A stretch of DNA of 64,000 nt from JAXHUM01 sp034189325 (GCA_034189325.1 JAXHUM010000062.1:67880-131879); one strand, 5' to 3'. Shown: positions 7,928 to 17,577, numbered from the stretch's first letter. Translations and numbers: made by a program. Notes: a model not told the origin generated them from the letters alone.

Positions 7928-8695
7928 ATGAAAAAGATTTCATTGTCCTGTTTGTTGATGGCGGTGGCGGCAATGGCACTGGCTTTGATGGCGAGTTGCA
8001 GTAAAGAGGAAGAAACCGTAAAGCTCCGTGGGCAACCTGTATCATTCAGTAACGCCGATGTGGGGAACACTGTCAAGGCAATGGAAAAGATGGCGGAGGG
8101 TGTCAAGGAGAAGGGCGTTAAGTTAACCTATCTGCAAACCGCCGCTTTTGAAGTGCCTTCCGATCAATGGTTCCTGGATTGGCAGTTTGAGACAAAACCC
8201 AAGGTTCCACCCTTTGCCGTACAATTTAATATCCGTGCCTACCCTGAGGGAGAAGATGTTGTAGAGGTCGGCTCGGCACGGGCCGTGAGTCACAGCAGCA
8301 GTGGTCGCAATTATTTTTATCAGGGGAAAGGCAAATATTATCTCAAGATCCGCTCTCGACTCCTGGAAGGATGGAAAGTGGATGTTAAGCCCTGGGCACT
8401 GGACCCTCTGGCTCCGCCTTTGACCTTGGAAGGAAATTCCACGGCCGATACGCAACCTTTTAAGATCAAGGCCAAAGAGGGGAAAATTAAGTGGATAGTC
8501 AAAGGGATTCCGTCGCTCGTGGGCACTACCGGTGGAGGTGCTTTGGATATCTATCGTGTTGGTCAAACTGGCGATTATGTCAAGAGGTTCGTCGCCAGCC
8601 CGGACCGTCCAGGCGAGGGGGCCTTCCCCGGCAAGGGAGAGTACTTCATCAGGGTGGAAGCCGGCGGGGTCTGGAAACTTGATATTTCAGAATAA
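7928..8695 (+). CDS. Lipoprotein with duplicated domain, first gene of the Liv locus
   Basis: A 255-residue protein behind an AAGGAGAG ribosome site. The N-terminus is a lipoprotein signal with LMASC (cysteine about residue 24), so it should be anchored in a membrane facing the periplasm. I do not recognise a named family. The second half appears to be a tandem of two similar beta-rich units: one ends FYQGKGKYYLKI.S....GWKVDV (around residue 145), the other FPGKGEYFIRV.AGGVWKLDI at the C-terminus, about 100 residues later. This shape suggests a binding or scaffold role at the cell envelope. It lies 21 bp ahead of LivH and is probably cotranscribed, so it may help capture the transported substrate; that is inference. 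Confidence 0.75.
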   Translation: MKKISLSCLLMAVAAMALALMASCSKEEETVKLRGQPVSFSNADVGNTVKAMEKMAEGVKEKGVKLTYLQTAAFEVPSDQWFLDWQFETKPKVPPFAVQFNIRAYPEGEDVVEVGSARAVSHSSSGRNYFYQGKGKYYLKIRSRLLEGWKVDVKPWALDPLAPPLTLEGNSTADTQPFKIKAKEGKIKWIVKGIPSLVGTTGGGALDIYRVGQTGDYVKRFVASPDRPGEGAFPGKGEYFIRVEAGGVWKLDISE

Positions 8696-8716
8696 CTCTA
8701 TCCCAGAGGTTATAAA

Positions 8717-9583
8717 GTGACCAATTTTGTGAGTTTCTTAGTGCCTGGAGTATTTCTGGGCTGTATGTGGGGGCTGGTGGCACTGGGCATCGTGTTTGTT
8801 TTTAAGTCAACAAAGGTGTTCAACTTTGCCCAGCCATATATGGCCATGTTTCTCGCTTATCCCCTATGCAGTATAGGCATGAAGTTTGGGGGATGGTGGG
8901 GATTGGCTGGAGGCATCCTTTGTGCCATCGCCTTCGGCTTTATCTTTGAACGACTCTTTATGCGACGGATGATCGGACAGTCCGTCATATCGGCAGTGAT
9001 CATAACTATTATGTTTTCTTATGTCATCATGGGCATGATCGGGTTGATATGGCATACGGACGTACAATCTATCCCCTTTTCCCTTCCCGGAAAAGCGATA
9101 ACCTTGGCCGGGGCAAGGATCTCGATCGACCTCATCTGGGGGATTGCCATCGCCTTTGCGCTGTTTGGGCTTTTCGCCCTGTTTTACTGGAAGACCATGC
9201 TGGGCCGCGTGATGCGTGCGACCGCCGAAGACCATCAGGTGGCGCAGAGCATGGGCATACCGGTCCGATGGGTCTTCAGTCTGAGCTGGATGATGGCCGG
9301 ATTTCTGGCCATGGTGGCTGGTCTGTTTGTCGGTATGACGACGGGCGTCCATTGGACAATGTGGGAAGCCATAAGCGGTGGAATTGTTGTGACCATTATA
9401 GGGGGGTTGGAGTCCATGACCGGCGCTATTTTGGCGGGGCTGATCCTCGGTTTGGTGACCTCCTTATGTACCGGTTATCTGGGTGACTGGGCGCGATCTA
9501 TTGTGCCCTATGTTGTATTGCTTATTATTATCGCGGTGTTGCCCTATGGGTTATTCGGGCTGAAACGGATCGAGAGGCTATAA
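8717..9583 (+). CDS. livH: LivH-type branched-chain amino-acid/carboxylate ABC permease
   Basis: A 288-residue membrane protein starting at a GTG with an AGAGGT ribosome site 6 bases ahead. It has about eight hydrophobic segments, and family patterns include GLVALGIVFVFKSTKVFNFA near residue 20 and the cytoplasmic loop MRATAEDHQVAQSMGIPV near residue 165, followed by GGLESMTGAILAGLILG. With LivM it forms the transmembrane channel. The neighbouring acyl-CoA synthetase suggests that the cargo is an organic acid rather than an amino acid. Confidence 0.92.
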   Translation: MTNFVSFLVPGVFLGCMWGLVALGIVFVFKSTKVFNFAQPYMAMFLAYPLCSIGMKFGGWWGLAGGILCAIAFGFIFERLFMRRMIGQSVISAVIITIMFSYVIMGMIGLIWHTDVQSIPFSLPGKAITLAGARISIDLIWGIAIAFALFGLFALFYWKTMLGRVMRATAEDHQVAQSMGIPVRWVFSLSWMMAGFLAMVAGLFVGMTTGVHWTMWEAISGGIVVTIIGGLESMTGAILAGLILGLVTSLCTGYLGDWARSIVPYVVLLIIIAVLPYGLFGLKRIERL

Positions 9584-9585
9584 TT

Positions 9586-10650
9586 ATGACGCGTGCAGCT
9601 GGATATTATGATGTGAATTATGGCCAGGACATGGCCATTGTCCGAACCCGCCTTCATTGGGGGGCGTTAATCTCTTTTTTTCTTTTTCTCGGCCTCCTAC
9701 CCTTCCTTTTGAATGCCTTTCTTCTGCGTATTCTCATCACTACGGCGGTTGTGCTTATTGCCGCTCTCGGGCTTCAGCTCCTTTCCGGATATGCCGGTCT
9801 CTATTCTATCGGGCATAGCGCCTTTATCGGTTCAGGGGCTTATTTGACCGCAGTATTGATAAATTCCTTCGGATGGAGCTATTGGTTGACGATTCCGGTG
9901 GCGACATTGGGGACCATGTTGATTGGGGCGATTGTGGGGCTTTTCTCCTATCGAGTCAAAGAGTTCTATTTGATCGTGGCGACCCTGGCATTTCAGTCTG
10001 TTTTTATGGCCTTTGTCCTCAACTTTTTTCACGACTATCTTTTACACGGCGAGGGCATACCTCTTCGTCGTCCCTTTTTCATGGGTATCAATTTGATGAA
10101 TGACAACTATTTCTATTACTATGTGATGCCTGTGACCGTGCTGATGACCTTTTTTGCCAGGAGTATTGTCCGCAGTCGTGTGGGGAGAGCCTTTGTGGCC
10201 ATTCGTGATAACGACCTCTCAGCCGAACTTATCGGCATTAATATCTTCAAATACAAGCTTTATGCCTTTGCCATCAGCTCCTTTTATGCAGGGCTGGCTG
10301 GTTCCCTCTGGGCCATATTGATGAGAAACGTAGGGCTCTCCGACTATATGATTGAATATTCCATTTGGTACCTTGCTCTTATCATATTAGGGGGCTTGGG
10401 GAGCATCCCAGGGACAGTGTTCGGAACTGTAGCCCTTGTCGGCATCAAGCAATTTGTTCTCTGGCTGATACCGGTTTTGTCCACTGCGTTTTCTCCCTCA
10501 CTCGCCCACAGGGTAGGACCCGGTCTTGGGCTTCTGAGCTGGTCCTTACCGGTATGCATATTCCTGCTGTACGAGCCCAGAGGCATGGCCCACACATGGG
10601 AGGTTTTGAAGTCCCGTTGCCAGAACTGGCCATTCACCTATGGGATCTGA
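9586..10650 (+). CDS. livM: LivM-type ABC permease
   Basis: A 354-residue membrane protein, two bases after LivH. Family features: GLQLLSGYAGLYSIGHSAFIG near residue 65, the coupling loop VGRAFVAIRDNDLSAELIGI near residue 200, and LIILGGLGSIPGTVFG near residue 265. Partner of LivH in the membrane. The ending is a little longer than many LivM proteins but not unusual. The first binding-protein gene follows within about 80 bp. Confidence 0.92.
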   Translation: MTRAAGYYDVNYGQDMAIVRTRLHWGALISFFLFLGLLPFLLNAFLLRILITTAVVLIAALGLQLLSGYAGLYSIGHSAFIGSGAYLTAVLINSFGWSYWLTIPVATLGTMLIGAIVGLFSYRVKEFYLIVATLAFQSVFMAFVLNFFHDYLLHGEGIPLRRPFFMGINLMNDNYFYYYVMPVTVLMTFFARSIVRSRVGRAFVAIRDNDLSAELIGINIFKYKLYAFAISSFYAGLAGSLWAILMRNVGLSDYMIEYSIWYLALIILGGLGSIPGTVFGTVALVGIKQFVLWLIPVLSTAFSPSLAHRVGPGLGLLSWSLPVCIFLLYEPRGMAHTWEVLKSRCQNWPFTYGI

Positions 10651-10728
10651 GTGGGAGTTCCCAATAACGCATTGGGGAATAGCCTTTTTGAGCGTTCTTC
10701 CTTACTTGAATTCAGAAAGGAGGCCGAT

Positions 10729-12084
10729 ATGGACAGAATAAATCTCGTATCTATTCGGACGATGATACTCATAGGAGCGCTTGTGCTGCTTTTGGGTTTT
10801 CTCAACTGTGGGGGAGGAGAAGACAAAGAAGTATCGATGGACAAGGAGAAGTTCTTTACCATGTACTTTCAGGCGGACTTGAGCCGCGCCATCGGCTTTG
10901 CCAATGCGCCCCGTGCCATTGCCATGGCCGACACAATTGATTTTCTCAATCAGAAGTTCGGCGGCCTTGCCGACGCCACAGGAGAGAAAAGGAAGTTCAG
11001 GCTTGAATGGTATGACGACCAGTATGACTTCTCACTGGCCCTTCCTAATCTTGAGCGTTGGGGCCAGAGAAAAAACTTTATTTATTTGGCTGCCTGTGCC
11101 CTCCCTTCAATGGTTCGAGAAAGGATGGCGGAACTGGAATGTGTGATGAGGAATTGTTCAGGAGGAGAAACACTTTTCTATCCGCCAGGCTGGATTATAG
11201 GAACAATTGCATTTCGTGCCTCTGAAATGGCCGGGGGCGTGAAATGGATAGTGGATACCTGGGACTTCAAAAAAATGGGTCGATCGCCGAGAATTGCGTT
11301 TTGCAGTTATGATACTGCCGGAGGACGAACCGCCATAAAGAAATCAGTTCAGAACTATGCCGAGAAACTGGGCGCTGAAGTCGTCGACGTGGCTTTCACT
11401 CCCCTGACGGTTGTGGATCCGGCTACCTGGCTGGCCCGGTTTAAGAGTAAAAAGGCCGATTGGGTTGTAGGGCTTGCAGTGGCCACGGCTATTGCTCCGC
11501 TGGTCAAAGAGAACCATATTGGCAATTATGGGCTCAAGTTTCTGAGCGAAGAAAGTGCTTTCGAAAGACAGGGAATAATGAAAATAGCCGGTGGACCAGA
11601 GGCGTGCGACGGAAAGTGGTTTGCCTGCATGAGCACCTACTATATCACCTCATTGGCAAAGGAAAAGCCCGACAGTCCTGCAGCGGAGCTCTATCGCTTC
11701 ATGAAAGAGAGAAGGGGCGATGCTGTGGATAACCAGGAGATGGGGTACACCGTTGGTGCCACGGATGTCCTTTTTATCTATGAACTCATTAAAGAGATTT
11801 TTGCCAAACGTCCCGATGTCACATGGGAGAATCTTCATTCAAGGGATCTTATGACATTCCTTCTCGAGAATTGGGAGAATAAGAATCACTGGGATATGAT
11901 GTATACGAGCGTGGGCCCGACCAGGCGCAACGCCAAAAGAATGCGTATTGTAGGATCAAAAAACGGCTATGTCGTTCCTGTTACTGAGTGGTTTGACGAA
12001 CCGGTGGATATGGTTACCCCAAAGCTCAAAGAGGTAGCCTTCTCTATGCCTACGACACCTCCGTTACCAAAAAAGGTCTATTAA
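10729..12084 (+). CDS. Liv-type substrate-binding lipoprotein, paralogue 1
   Basis: 451 residues from the ATG at 10729, chosen because AAGGAGG precedes it by 5 bases and a lipoprotein signal (LLLGFLNCGGGE) follows; the frame is open further upstream. After the lipid cysteine comes KFFTMYFQADLSRAIGFANA, shared almost word for word with the proteins at 12235 and 17578, then FRLEWYDDQYD. It is probably a periplasmic ligand-binding protein of the Peripla_BP_6 class feeding LivHM. It is the most divergent of the three paralogues, especially after residue 130 (MRNCSGGETLFYPPGW versus QKNCGVSEPLLYPPGW). A small carboxylate ligand is likely, but the compound cannot be read from sequence. Confidence 0.85.
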   Translation: MDRINLVSIRTMILIGALVLLLGFLNCGGGEDKEVSMDKEKFFTMYFQADLSRAIGFANAPRAIAMADTIDFLNQKFGGLADATGEKRKFRLEWYDDQYDFSLALPNLERWGQRKNFIYLAACALPSMVRERMAELECVMRNCSGGETLFYPPGWIIGTIAFRASEMAGGVKWIVDTWDFKKMGRSPRIAFCSYDTAGGRTAIKKSVQNYAEKLGAEVVDVAFTPLTVVDPATWLARFKSKKADWVVGLAVATAIAPLVKENHIGNYGLKFLSEESAFERQGIMKIAGGPEACDGKWFACMSTYYITSLAKEKPDSPAAELYRFMKERRGDAVDNQEMGYTVGATDVLFIYELIKEIFAKRPDVTWENLHSRDLMTFLLENWENKNHWDMMYTSVGPTRRNAKRMRIVGSKNGYVVPVTEWFDEPVDMVTPKLKEVAFSMPTTPPLPKKVY

Positions 12085-12197
12085 AGACCCCGCCGTTGTT
12101 TGATGGTAAAGCCTGACTCTTAGAATAGAGAGAGGAGAGCATTCTGGGATCATAGGGATCAAGCGTTTTGATTCGTCAGGGGGTAAACATGCTAATC

Positions 12198-12215
12198 GTA
12201 ACACATATCTGTTAC
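12198..12215. promoter_or_regulatory. Inverted repeat GTAACA-N6-TGTTAC upstream of binding-protein paralogue 2
   Basis: Perfect 6-bp arms separated by six bases, ending 19 bp before the ATG at 12235. The position suits an operator or internal promoter controlling the second paralogue. The same half-sites recur at 19251-19267 and around 33655-33671. The binding protein is unknown. Confidence 0.4.
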
Positions 12216-12234
12216 ATGTGATGGGGAGGATAAA

Positions 12235-13596
12235 ATGATAACGGAAGGAAAAGTGAAAAACCGGCGAAGTCTGTTAATGACACTGGCAATGGTAACGCTT
12301 CTCTTTGGGATGCTGGGCTGTGGGGGAGAAAAAGAAGAGGCAGTGACAGGGGAAAAGGAGAAGTTTTTTACCATTTACTTCTCAGCAGACCTCAGTCGTG
12401 CCATCGGTTTTGTTAATGCCCCTAGGGCCGTTGCTATGGCGGATACCATCGATTTTATTAATGAAAAATTTGGGGGCCTTGCCGACTCAACAGGGGAACT
12501 AAGAAAGTTCCGGCTCGAGTGGTACGATGACCAGTATGACTATTCCCTTGCCCTGCCCAATATTGAGCGATGGGGGAAGAGAAAAAACTTCATCTATTTC
12601 GCCTCCTGTATCCTGCCCTCCATGGTTCGGGAGCGAATGGCGGAGCTAGAGGTGGTTCAAAAGAACTGTGGAGTCAGTGAGCCGCTGCTCTACCCTCCCG
12701 GCTGGATCTTCGGGTCTGAGCCCTTACGGGCTGCTGATGTGGCCACCATGACCAAATGGGTCTGTGATAACTGGGACTACAAGAAAATGGGTCGCCCTCC
12801 CAGGATCGTCCTTAACAGCTATGATGTGGCATCGGGCCGTTATGCGATCCGGGAGTACATCCAGAAATGGATTAAGGATAACCTGGATTGTGAGATTGTT
12901 GACGTGGCCTTTAGTCCTCTCATCATGGCTGATCCAGGCACCTGGCTGGCCCGGTTTAAGAGCAAGAAAGCGGACTGGATCATTGGACACCATATCGGTC
13001 CATCCTTAGGCCCAATGGTCAAAGAGAGCCATGCCGGGGGGTATGGGTTCAAATTCGCCACCACCGATGCCACCATTGAGAGACAAACCATACAAAAATT
13101 GGCAGGAGGAGCTGAGGCCTGTAACGGTAAATTATTTGCCGTTGGTCCTTTTGTCTATATTGATCAGGCTGCAAAAGAAAACCCCGGCACAGTCATAGCG
13201 GAGCTGTATGATTTTATCAAGAAGAGAAGGGGAGAGGCTGTGGACATGCAGCAGGTCGGTTATGCCATCGGTCCTAACGACGTCATCTTCATTTACGAGG
13301 CCCTGAAAGAGATCTTCGCCGGCAATAAGGACATTACCTGGGAGAACCTCCACTCAAGGCATATCTTGCAGCATGTCAACGACAACTGGAAGGACAAGAA
13401 CCTGTGGAACCTGTGCCGGCTGAACTACAGCTCAACGCGCCGTGATCCTAAGCACATACGCATGGTTAGCATTGTTGATGGCGAACCGGTCTTCAGCAAA
13501 GAGTGGATCGAGGTGGTGGACACGCTGGAGCCTAAGTTCAAGACGCCGCCTTTTACAATGCCGACAACACCACCTGTGCCGAAGAAGGCCTATTAG
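12235..13596 (+). CDS. Liv-type substrate-binding lipoprotein, paralogue 2
   Basis: 453 residues, ATG 8 bases after a GGGGAGG ribosome site. The lipoprotein signal ends LLFGMLGCGGEK. It shares FFTIYFSADLSRAIGF, LADSTGE.RKFRLEWYDDQYD, YPPGWIFGSEPLRA and the C-terminal FTMPTTPPVPKKAY with the third copy at 17578; the two are very close over their whole length, and the first copy is more distant. It is predicted to be a lipid-anchored binding protein for the same transporter with a related ligand. It is separated from paralogue 1 by 150 bp containing the inverted repeat at 12198, so it may be separately regulated. Confidence 0.88.
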   Translation: MITEGKVKNRRSLLMTLAMVTLLFGMLGCGGEKEEAVTGEKEKFFTIYFSADLSRAIGFVNAPRAVAMADTIDFINEKFGGLADSTGELRKFRLEWYDDQYDYSLALPNIERWGKRKNFIYFASCILPSMVRERMAELEVVQKNCGVSEPLLYPPGWIFGSEPLRAADVATMTKWVCDNWDYKKMGRPPRIVLNSYDVASGRYAIREYIQKWIKDNLDCEIVDVAFSPLIMADPGTWLARFKSKKADWIIGHHIGPSLGPMVKESHAGGYGFKFATTDATIERQTIQKLAGGAEACNGKLFAVGPFVYIDQAAKENPGTVIAELYDFIKKRRGEAVDMQQVGYAIGPNDVIFIYEALKEIFAGNKDITWENLHSRHILQHVNDNWKDKNLWNLCRLNYSSTRRDPKHIRMVSIVDGEPVFSKEWIEVVDTLEPKFKTPPFTMPTTPPVPKKAY

Positions 13597-13684
13597 GGGC
13601 CTGGAAGGAGATGTGCCATTTTTTATAATAGATAGCGCTTTGTCAAAGAAGATATTATCTGCGTTGGACTAACAGGGGGATGAT

Positions 13685-14461
13685 ATGGGGGATGGTCAAT
13701 TTCTATTGCGTACGGAAGACATAACGCTCTCCTTCGGCGGTGTGCAGGCACTTTCTGATGTGAACGTTGAGTTGAAGGCAGGGGATATCACCTCGCTGAT
13801 TGGTCCAAACGGTGCGGGCAAGAGTTCCTTTTTGAATTGTCTCAGTGGGTTTTACCGTCCTCAAAGAGGGAGCGTCTATCTGAACGGAGAGGATATCACC
13901 CGCCTCCCTTCGTACAAGGTTGCCGAGATGGGAATAGGACGGACCTTCCAAGGAGTTCAGCTCTTTGAAGGTCTCACTGTCCAAGACAATATTATGGCAG
14001 GGAGACATATCCGGATGAAAACGGGGATACTAGGGGCAGCCCTTTACTTCGGACCTTCCCGCGCGGAGGATATTCGTCACCGTAAGGTCGTGGAAGATAT
14101 TATCGATTTTCTAGAGATAAAACCGATCAGAAAGGCCCTCGTAGGCGCACTTCCTTTCGGTATGAAGAAAAAGGTTGATATGGCGCGGGCCCTTGCCCTG
14201 GAGCCGAAGATCCTGCTCCTAGATGAGCCTCTCACAGGAATGAGCCGCGATGATAAGGAAGATATGGCGAGATTTATCTATGACCTCCAAGAAGAGTGGA
14301 ATATGACCGTTCTTGTTGTTGAGCATGATATGGGAGTGGTGATGGACATCTCCGACAAGGTGGTTGTGCTGGAGTATGGCCGTAAGATCGCCGAGGGTCT
14401 CCCAGAGGAAATCAGGCAAAACGAACATGTGATCAAGGCCTATTTGGGTAAATCTCATTAA
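13685..14461 (+). CDS. livG: LivG-type ABC transporter ATPase
   Basis: 258 residues, the standard length. Walker A GPNGAGKSS near residue 40, Q-loop region IGRTFQGVQLFEGLTV, Walker B ILLLDEPLTGMS near residue 180, and switch histidine VVEHDMGVVMDISDKVVVL. The usual LSGG signature is replaced by a degenerate LPFGMKKKVDMARAL, a variant found in some LivG-like proteins next to AMP-forming ligases. The C-terminal EYGRKIAEGLPEEI is typical. It energises LivHM together with LivF. It lies 15 bp upstream of the acyl-CoA synthetase. Confidence 0.92.
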   Translation: MGDGQFLLRTEDITLSFGGVQALSDVNVELKAGDITSLIGPNGAGKSSFLNCLSGFYRPQRGSVYLNGEDITRLPSYKVAEMGIGRTFQGVQLFEGLTVQDNIMAGRHIRMKTGILGAALYFGPSRAEDIRHRKVVEDIIDFLEIKPIRKALVGALPFGMKKKVDMARALALEPKILLLDEPLTGMSRDDKEDMARFIYDLQEEWNMTVLVVEHDMGVVMDISDKVVVLEYGRKIAEGLPEEIRQNEHVIKAYLGKSH

Positions 14462-14476
14462 GGAGGCGACGCGACA

Positions 14477-16375
14477 ATGGAACTTGACACCATCCCTAAG
14501 CTCTTGAAGCATCAATATGAGATCCGCCCCGATATAGCAGCCATTCGTGACAAGGATTACGGGATCTGGAATGAGTACACCTGGAGGGATACGTACAATA
14601 ACGTAAAGTGGTTCTCTCTTGGCTTGATCAGCCTCGGCCTTCAACCTGGAGAACGAGGATCTATTGTGGGTGATCCCGACCCGGAACTCTTCTGGGCCCA
14701 GTGGGCCATCCAGGCGGCTCGCGGAATAGCGGTTGTCATGTTTACGGATGTTCTCGGGCCGGAAGTCCAATACTACGTAACACACTCTGACAGCCGTTTT
14801 ATCATAGCCAGGGACCAGGAACAGGTGGATAAAGTTATCTCCATTTGGGATGAGCTTGCAGGCGTGGAAAAGGTTATCTACTGGTATTACAAGGGAATGA
14901 CGAAATATGATGACACCTATTTAATGAGGTATGACGAAGTACAGAGACTGGGCAGGAAATACGAAGAGGAACACCCGGGATCATTTGAAAAGATTATCGC
15001 CGAGGGCGAGGGCAAGGACATCTCCAATTTCTTCTATACTTCAGGTACGACGGGTCTCCCAAAGGGGGGTATGTTGACTCATATCGGCCTGATAAAAAAT
15101 ACTCAAAAGATACTGGGGGTCTTAGGTGGAAATCCCCTGAATGAAAAAGATGATATTTTGTGCTACCTACCCCCTGCATGGTTTGCCGAGCCTGTTTACG
15201 GTTCAATCCCCCACCTTCTGACAGGAGCTAAACTCAATATTCCCGAGGAGCCCGAGACGGTTTTCAATGACATGAGGGAAATTGCCCCTGTCATGATTTT
15301 GGGTGGACCTAAGCAGTGGGAAGGGTGGGTCTCTATGATCGAGGCCGGAATCGAGAATGCAGGTCTTCTTGAAAAATTCATCTATAAAGTCTTTAGACCA
15401 ATTGCCATGAAAAGGGCAAACGCTGTAATCGAGAAGAAGGAAATGGGCTTGGGATGGAATGTGCTTTGGCATATCGGAAACGTTCTAATTTTTCATGGGA
15501 TCCGTGATCGCATAGGAATGACGCGGGCAAGACTCTGTAATACCGGCGCCTTTGTCCTGGCTCCGGAGAGTTTCGCCTTTCTCACCGGTCTGGGCATAGG
15601 CCTGAGACAGGGTTATGGGGCCACCGAGGGTGGATTGGTCACAGCGCACACGCTGGATGATATCACTCCTGATACTTGCGGGTCCATATTACCTGGGGTT
15701 GAAGTTAGAATCACTGATGAAGGGGAGATCGTTTGGAGAAGTGATCTGGTGTTTTCCGGGTATCACAAAAACCCGGAAGCCACGGAAAAGGTGCTACGAG
15801 ACGGATGGTATCACAGTGGTGATTCCGGTTATGTCAACGAGAATAATCACCTGGTCTTCCTTGACAGGCTTTCAGAGATGAGAGAACTTCGGGGAGGAGA
15901 GAAGTTTGCCCCTCAATATATTGAGTCTCGGTTCCGTTTCAGCCATTATATCAAGGACGCTATATCTATCGGCAACAGGGATACCGACTATGTGTCGGCA
16001 ATCATAAACATCGATTATGACAATGTCGGGCGTTGGGCCGAAAAAAAGGGAATTACATACACGACTTTTACGGACCTATCGCAAAGAAGGGAGGTAGGCG
16101 ATCTTATGAAGCGACAGGTGGATCGAGTGAACGGACAATTGCCTCACGAAACCAGGATAAAGAAGTATGTCCTCCTCCACAAAGAATTTGATGCGGATGA
16201 GGCCGAGTTGACCAGGACAAGGAAATTGAAGAGAAGCATTGTAGAGGAAAAATACGCCTCGCTTATAGACGCCATTTATGGTGAGCAAAATATCTGCACC
16301 GTAGAGACTGAATTCACTTATGAAGATGGAAGAAAAGGGAAGATTTCGGCGGACGTCAATATTTACGAGGCATAG
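14477..16375 (+). CDS. AMP-forming long-chain acyl-CoA synthetase (FadD15-like) within a Liv operon
   Basis: 632 residues after an AAGGAGG ribosome site. Adenylate-forming motifs are in order: the P-loop FYTSGTTGLPKGGM near residue 187, the A5 motif GYGATEGG near residue 380, YHSGDSGYV near residue 450, and the hinge MRELRGGEKFAP. A hydrophobic middle segment (VLWHIGNVLIFHGI) is characteristic of the FadD15 branch. Reaction by family: acid + ATP + CoA to acyl-CoA + AMP + PPi. Its place between the two transporter ATPase genes strongly suggests capture-by-activation of the imported acid. The chain length or aromatic nature of the acid is not known. Confidence 0.9.
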   Translation: MELDTIPKLLKHQYEIRPDIAAIRDKDYGIWNEYTWRDTYNNVKWFSLGLISLGLQPGERGSIVGDPDPELFWAQWAIQAARGIAVVMFTDVLGPEVQYYVTHSDSRFIIARDQEQVDKVISIWDELAGVEKVIYWYYKGMTKYDDTYLMRYDEVQRLGRKYEEEHPGSFEKIIAEGEGKDISNFFYTSGTTGLPKGGMLTHIGLIKNTQKILGVLGGNPLNEKDDILCYLPPAWFAEPVYGSIPHLLTGAKLNIPEEPETVFNDMREIAPVMILGGPKQWEGWVSMIEAGIENAGLLEKFIYKVFRPIAMKRANAVIEKKEMGLGWNVLWHIGNVLIFHGIRDRIGMTRARLCNTGAFVLAPESFAFLTGLGIGLRQGYGATEGGLVTAHTLDDITPDTCGSILPGVEVRITDEGEIVWRSDLVFSGYHKNPEATEKVLRDGWYHSGDSGYVNENNHLVFLDRLSEMRELRGGEKFAPQYIESRFRFSHYIKDAISIGNRDTDYVSAIINIDYDNVGRWAEKKGITYTTFTDLSQRREVGDLMKRQVDRVNGQLPHETRIKKYVLLHKEFDADEAELTRTRKLKRSIVEEKYASLIDAIYGEQNICTVETEFTYEDGRKGKISADVNIYEA

Positions 16376-16390
16376 AGAGGAGGGAGGTAG

Positions 16391-17185
16391 ATGCTTCAGG
16401 TGAATAATATCGAGGTTGATTATCACCGCGTTATGCTGGCCTTGCGGGGAGTGACTCTTGAGGTTGCTGATGGAACGCTTGTTGCCCTTCTTGGGGCGAA
16501 CGGTGCGGGAAAGAGCACAACTCTGAAGGCCGTATCCGGCTTGCTCTACAGTGAAGTGGGAAGGGTCAGCAGGGGCAACATCCAATGGGACGGCCAAGAG
16601 ATCCACCATCTGGGACCGGAAGCTATCGCCAGGATGGGAATTATTCAGGTGCTGGAGGGGAGGAGGGTCTTACAGCATCTCAGCATCGAGGAGAACCTCT
16701 TGGCGGCCGGGTATATTCTCGATGATCGAAAGAACCTCAAACAGGGCATTGAACATATCTATAGCTACTTTCCCCGCCTGAAGGTGCTTCGTCACAAGGC
16801 GGCAGGGTATGTTTCAGGGGGGGAACAGCAAATGATGGTGATGGGACGAGCACTTGTCGCGCAGCCGAAGCTTATGATGCTTGATGAACCATCATTGGGC
16901 CTGAGCCCTATCTTAGTGGAAGAGATCTTCGAGATTGTCAAGAGAATCAACAGCGAGGAAAAGACCTCTATTCTGCTGGTCGAACAGAACGCCTCCATCG
17001 CCTTAGAACTGGCGTCCTACGGGTATGTTATGGAGATGGGGAAGGTAGTGCTCGATGGCCCTTCCGATGAACTAATGGAAAATCAAGATGTTAAGGAATT
17101 TTACCTGGGCTTTGGGAGAGGAGGAGAAAAACGGAACTATAGAGACATAAAACACTATAAAAGAAGAAAAAGATGGCTTGGGTAG
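16391..17185 (+). CDS. livF: LivF-type ABC transporter ATPase with basic C-terminal tail
   Basis: 264 residues behind GGAGGGAGG. Walker A GANGAGKST near residue 37, GIIQVLEGRRVLQHLSIEENL as in LivF, signature YVSGGEQQMMVMGRAL near residue 140, Walker B LMMLDEPSLGLSP, switch VEQNASIALELASYGYVMEMG. About 20 residues follow the usual LivF end and are strongly basic and aromatic (YRDIKHYKRRKRWLG). I take this as a tail specific to transporters paired with acyl-CoA synthetases; its role is unknown. It starts 15 bp after the synthetase gene. Confidence 0.92.
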   Translation: MLQVNNIEVDYHRVMLALRGVTLEVADGTLVALLGANGAGKSTTLKAVSGLLYSEVGRVSRGNIQWDGQEIHHLGPEAIARMGIIQVLEGRRVLQHLSIEENLLAAGYILDDRKNLKQGIEHIYSYFPRLKVLRHKAAGYVSGGEQQMMVMGRALVAQPKLMMLDEPSLGLSPILVEEIFEIVKRINSEEKTSILLVEQNASIALELASYGYVMEMGKVVLDGPSDELMENQDVKEFYLGFGRGGEKRNYRDIKHYKRRKRWLG

Positions 17186-17577
17186 AAGGGGTCATCAGGG
17201 AAACGATCTCTAAAACGATTGAATTATCAATGCTCTGCATCTCACGATAAAGAAGTTCCTGCCTGTATGATGATTGATCCATTTATGAATTTTGATTTTA
17301 CTTGAGAAATGATGAACTAGATAAGTACCCTAAAAATCAAAATTCTAGAAAATCAATCAACTGTTCTTCACTGTCAATTCAGATAGCTCATTAGGAAGTA
17401 ACATGACCTTCTCATTCACATTTTATGAGTAGTCCATGGCAAAAGCATTTGGCCGGTCTTCCATTCGAAGGTTCCTCTGTTGGGACTGATAATATTCTCA
17501 TTTGGGCGTTCTGGCAAGATCTCAACAGGCGGAATCAAATCACCAACCTCTGGCTCATGGGCCGGATAAGGAGGGGC
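17186..17577. other. Intergenic region ahead of binding-protein paralogue 3
   Basis: AT-rich, with no gene I support. The reading frame of the downstream lipoprotein is open back to 17425, but that upstream part lacks signal-peptide character. A single GTAACA half-site occurs near 17398. A promoter for the third binding protein may lie here. Confidence 0.35.
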
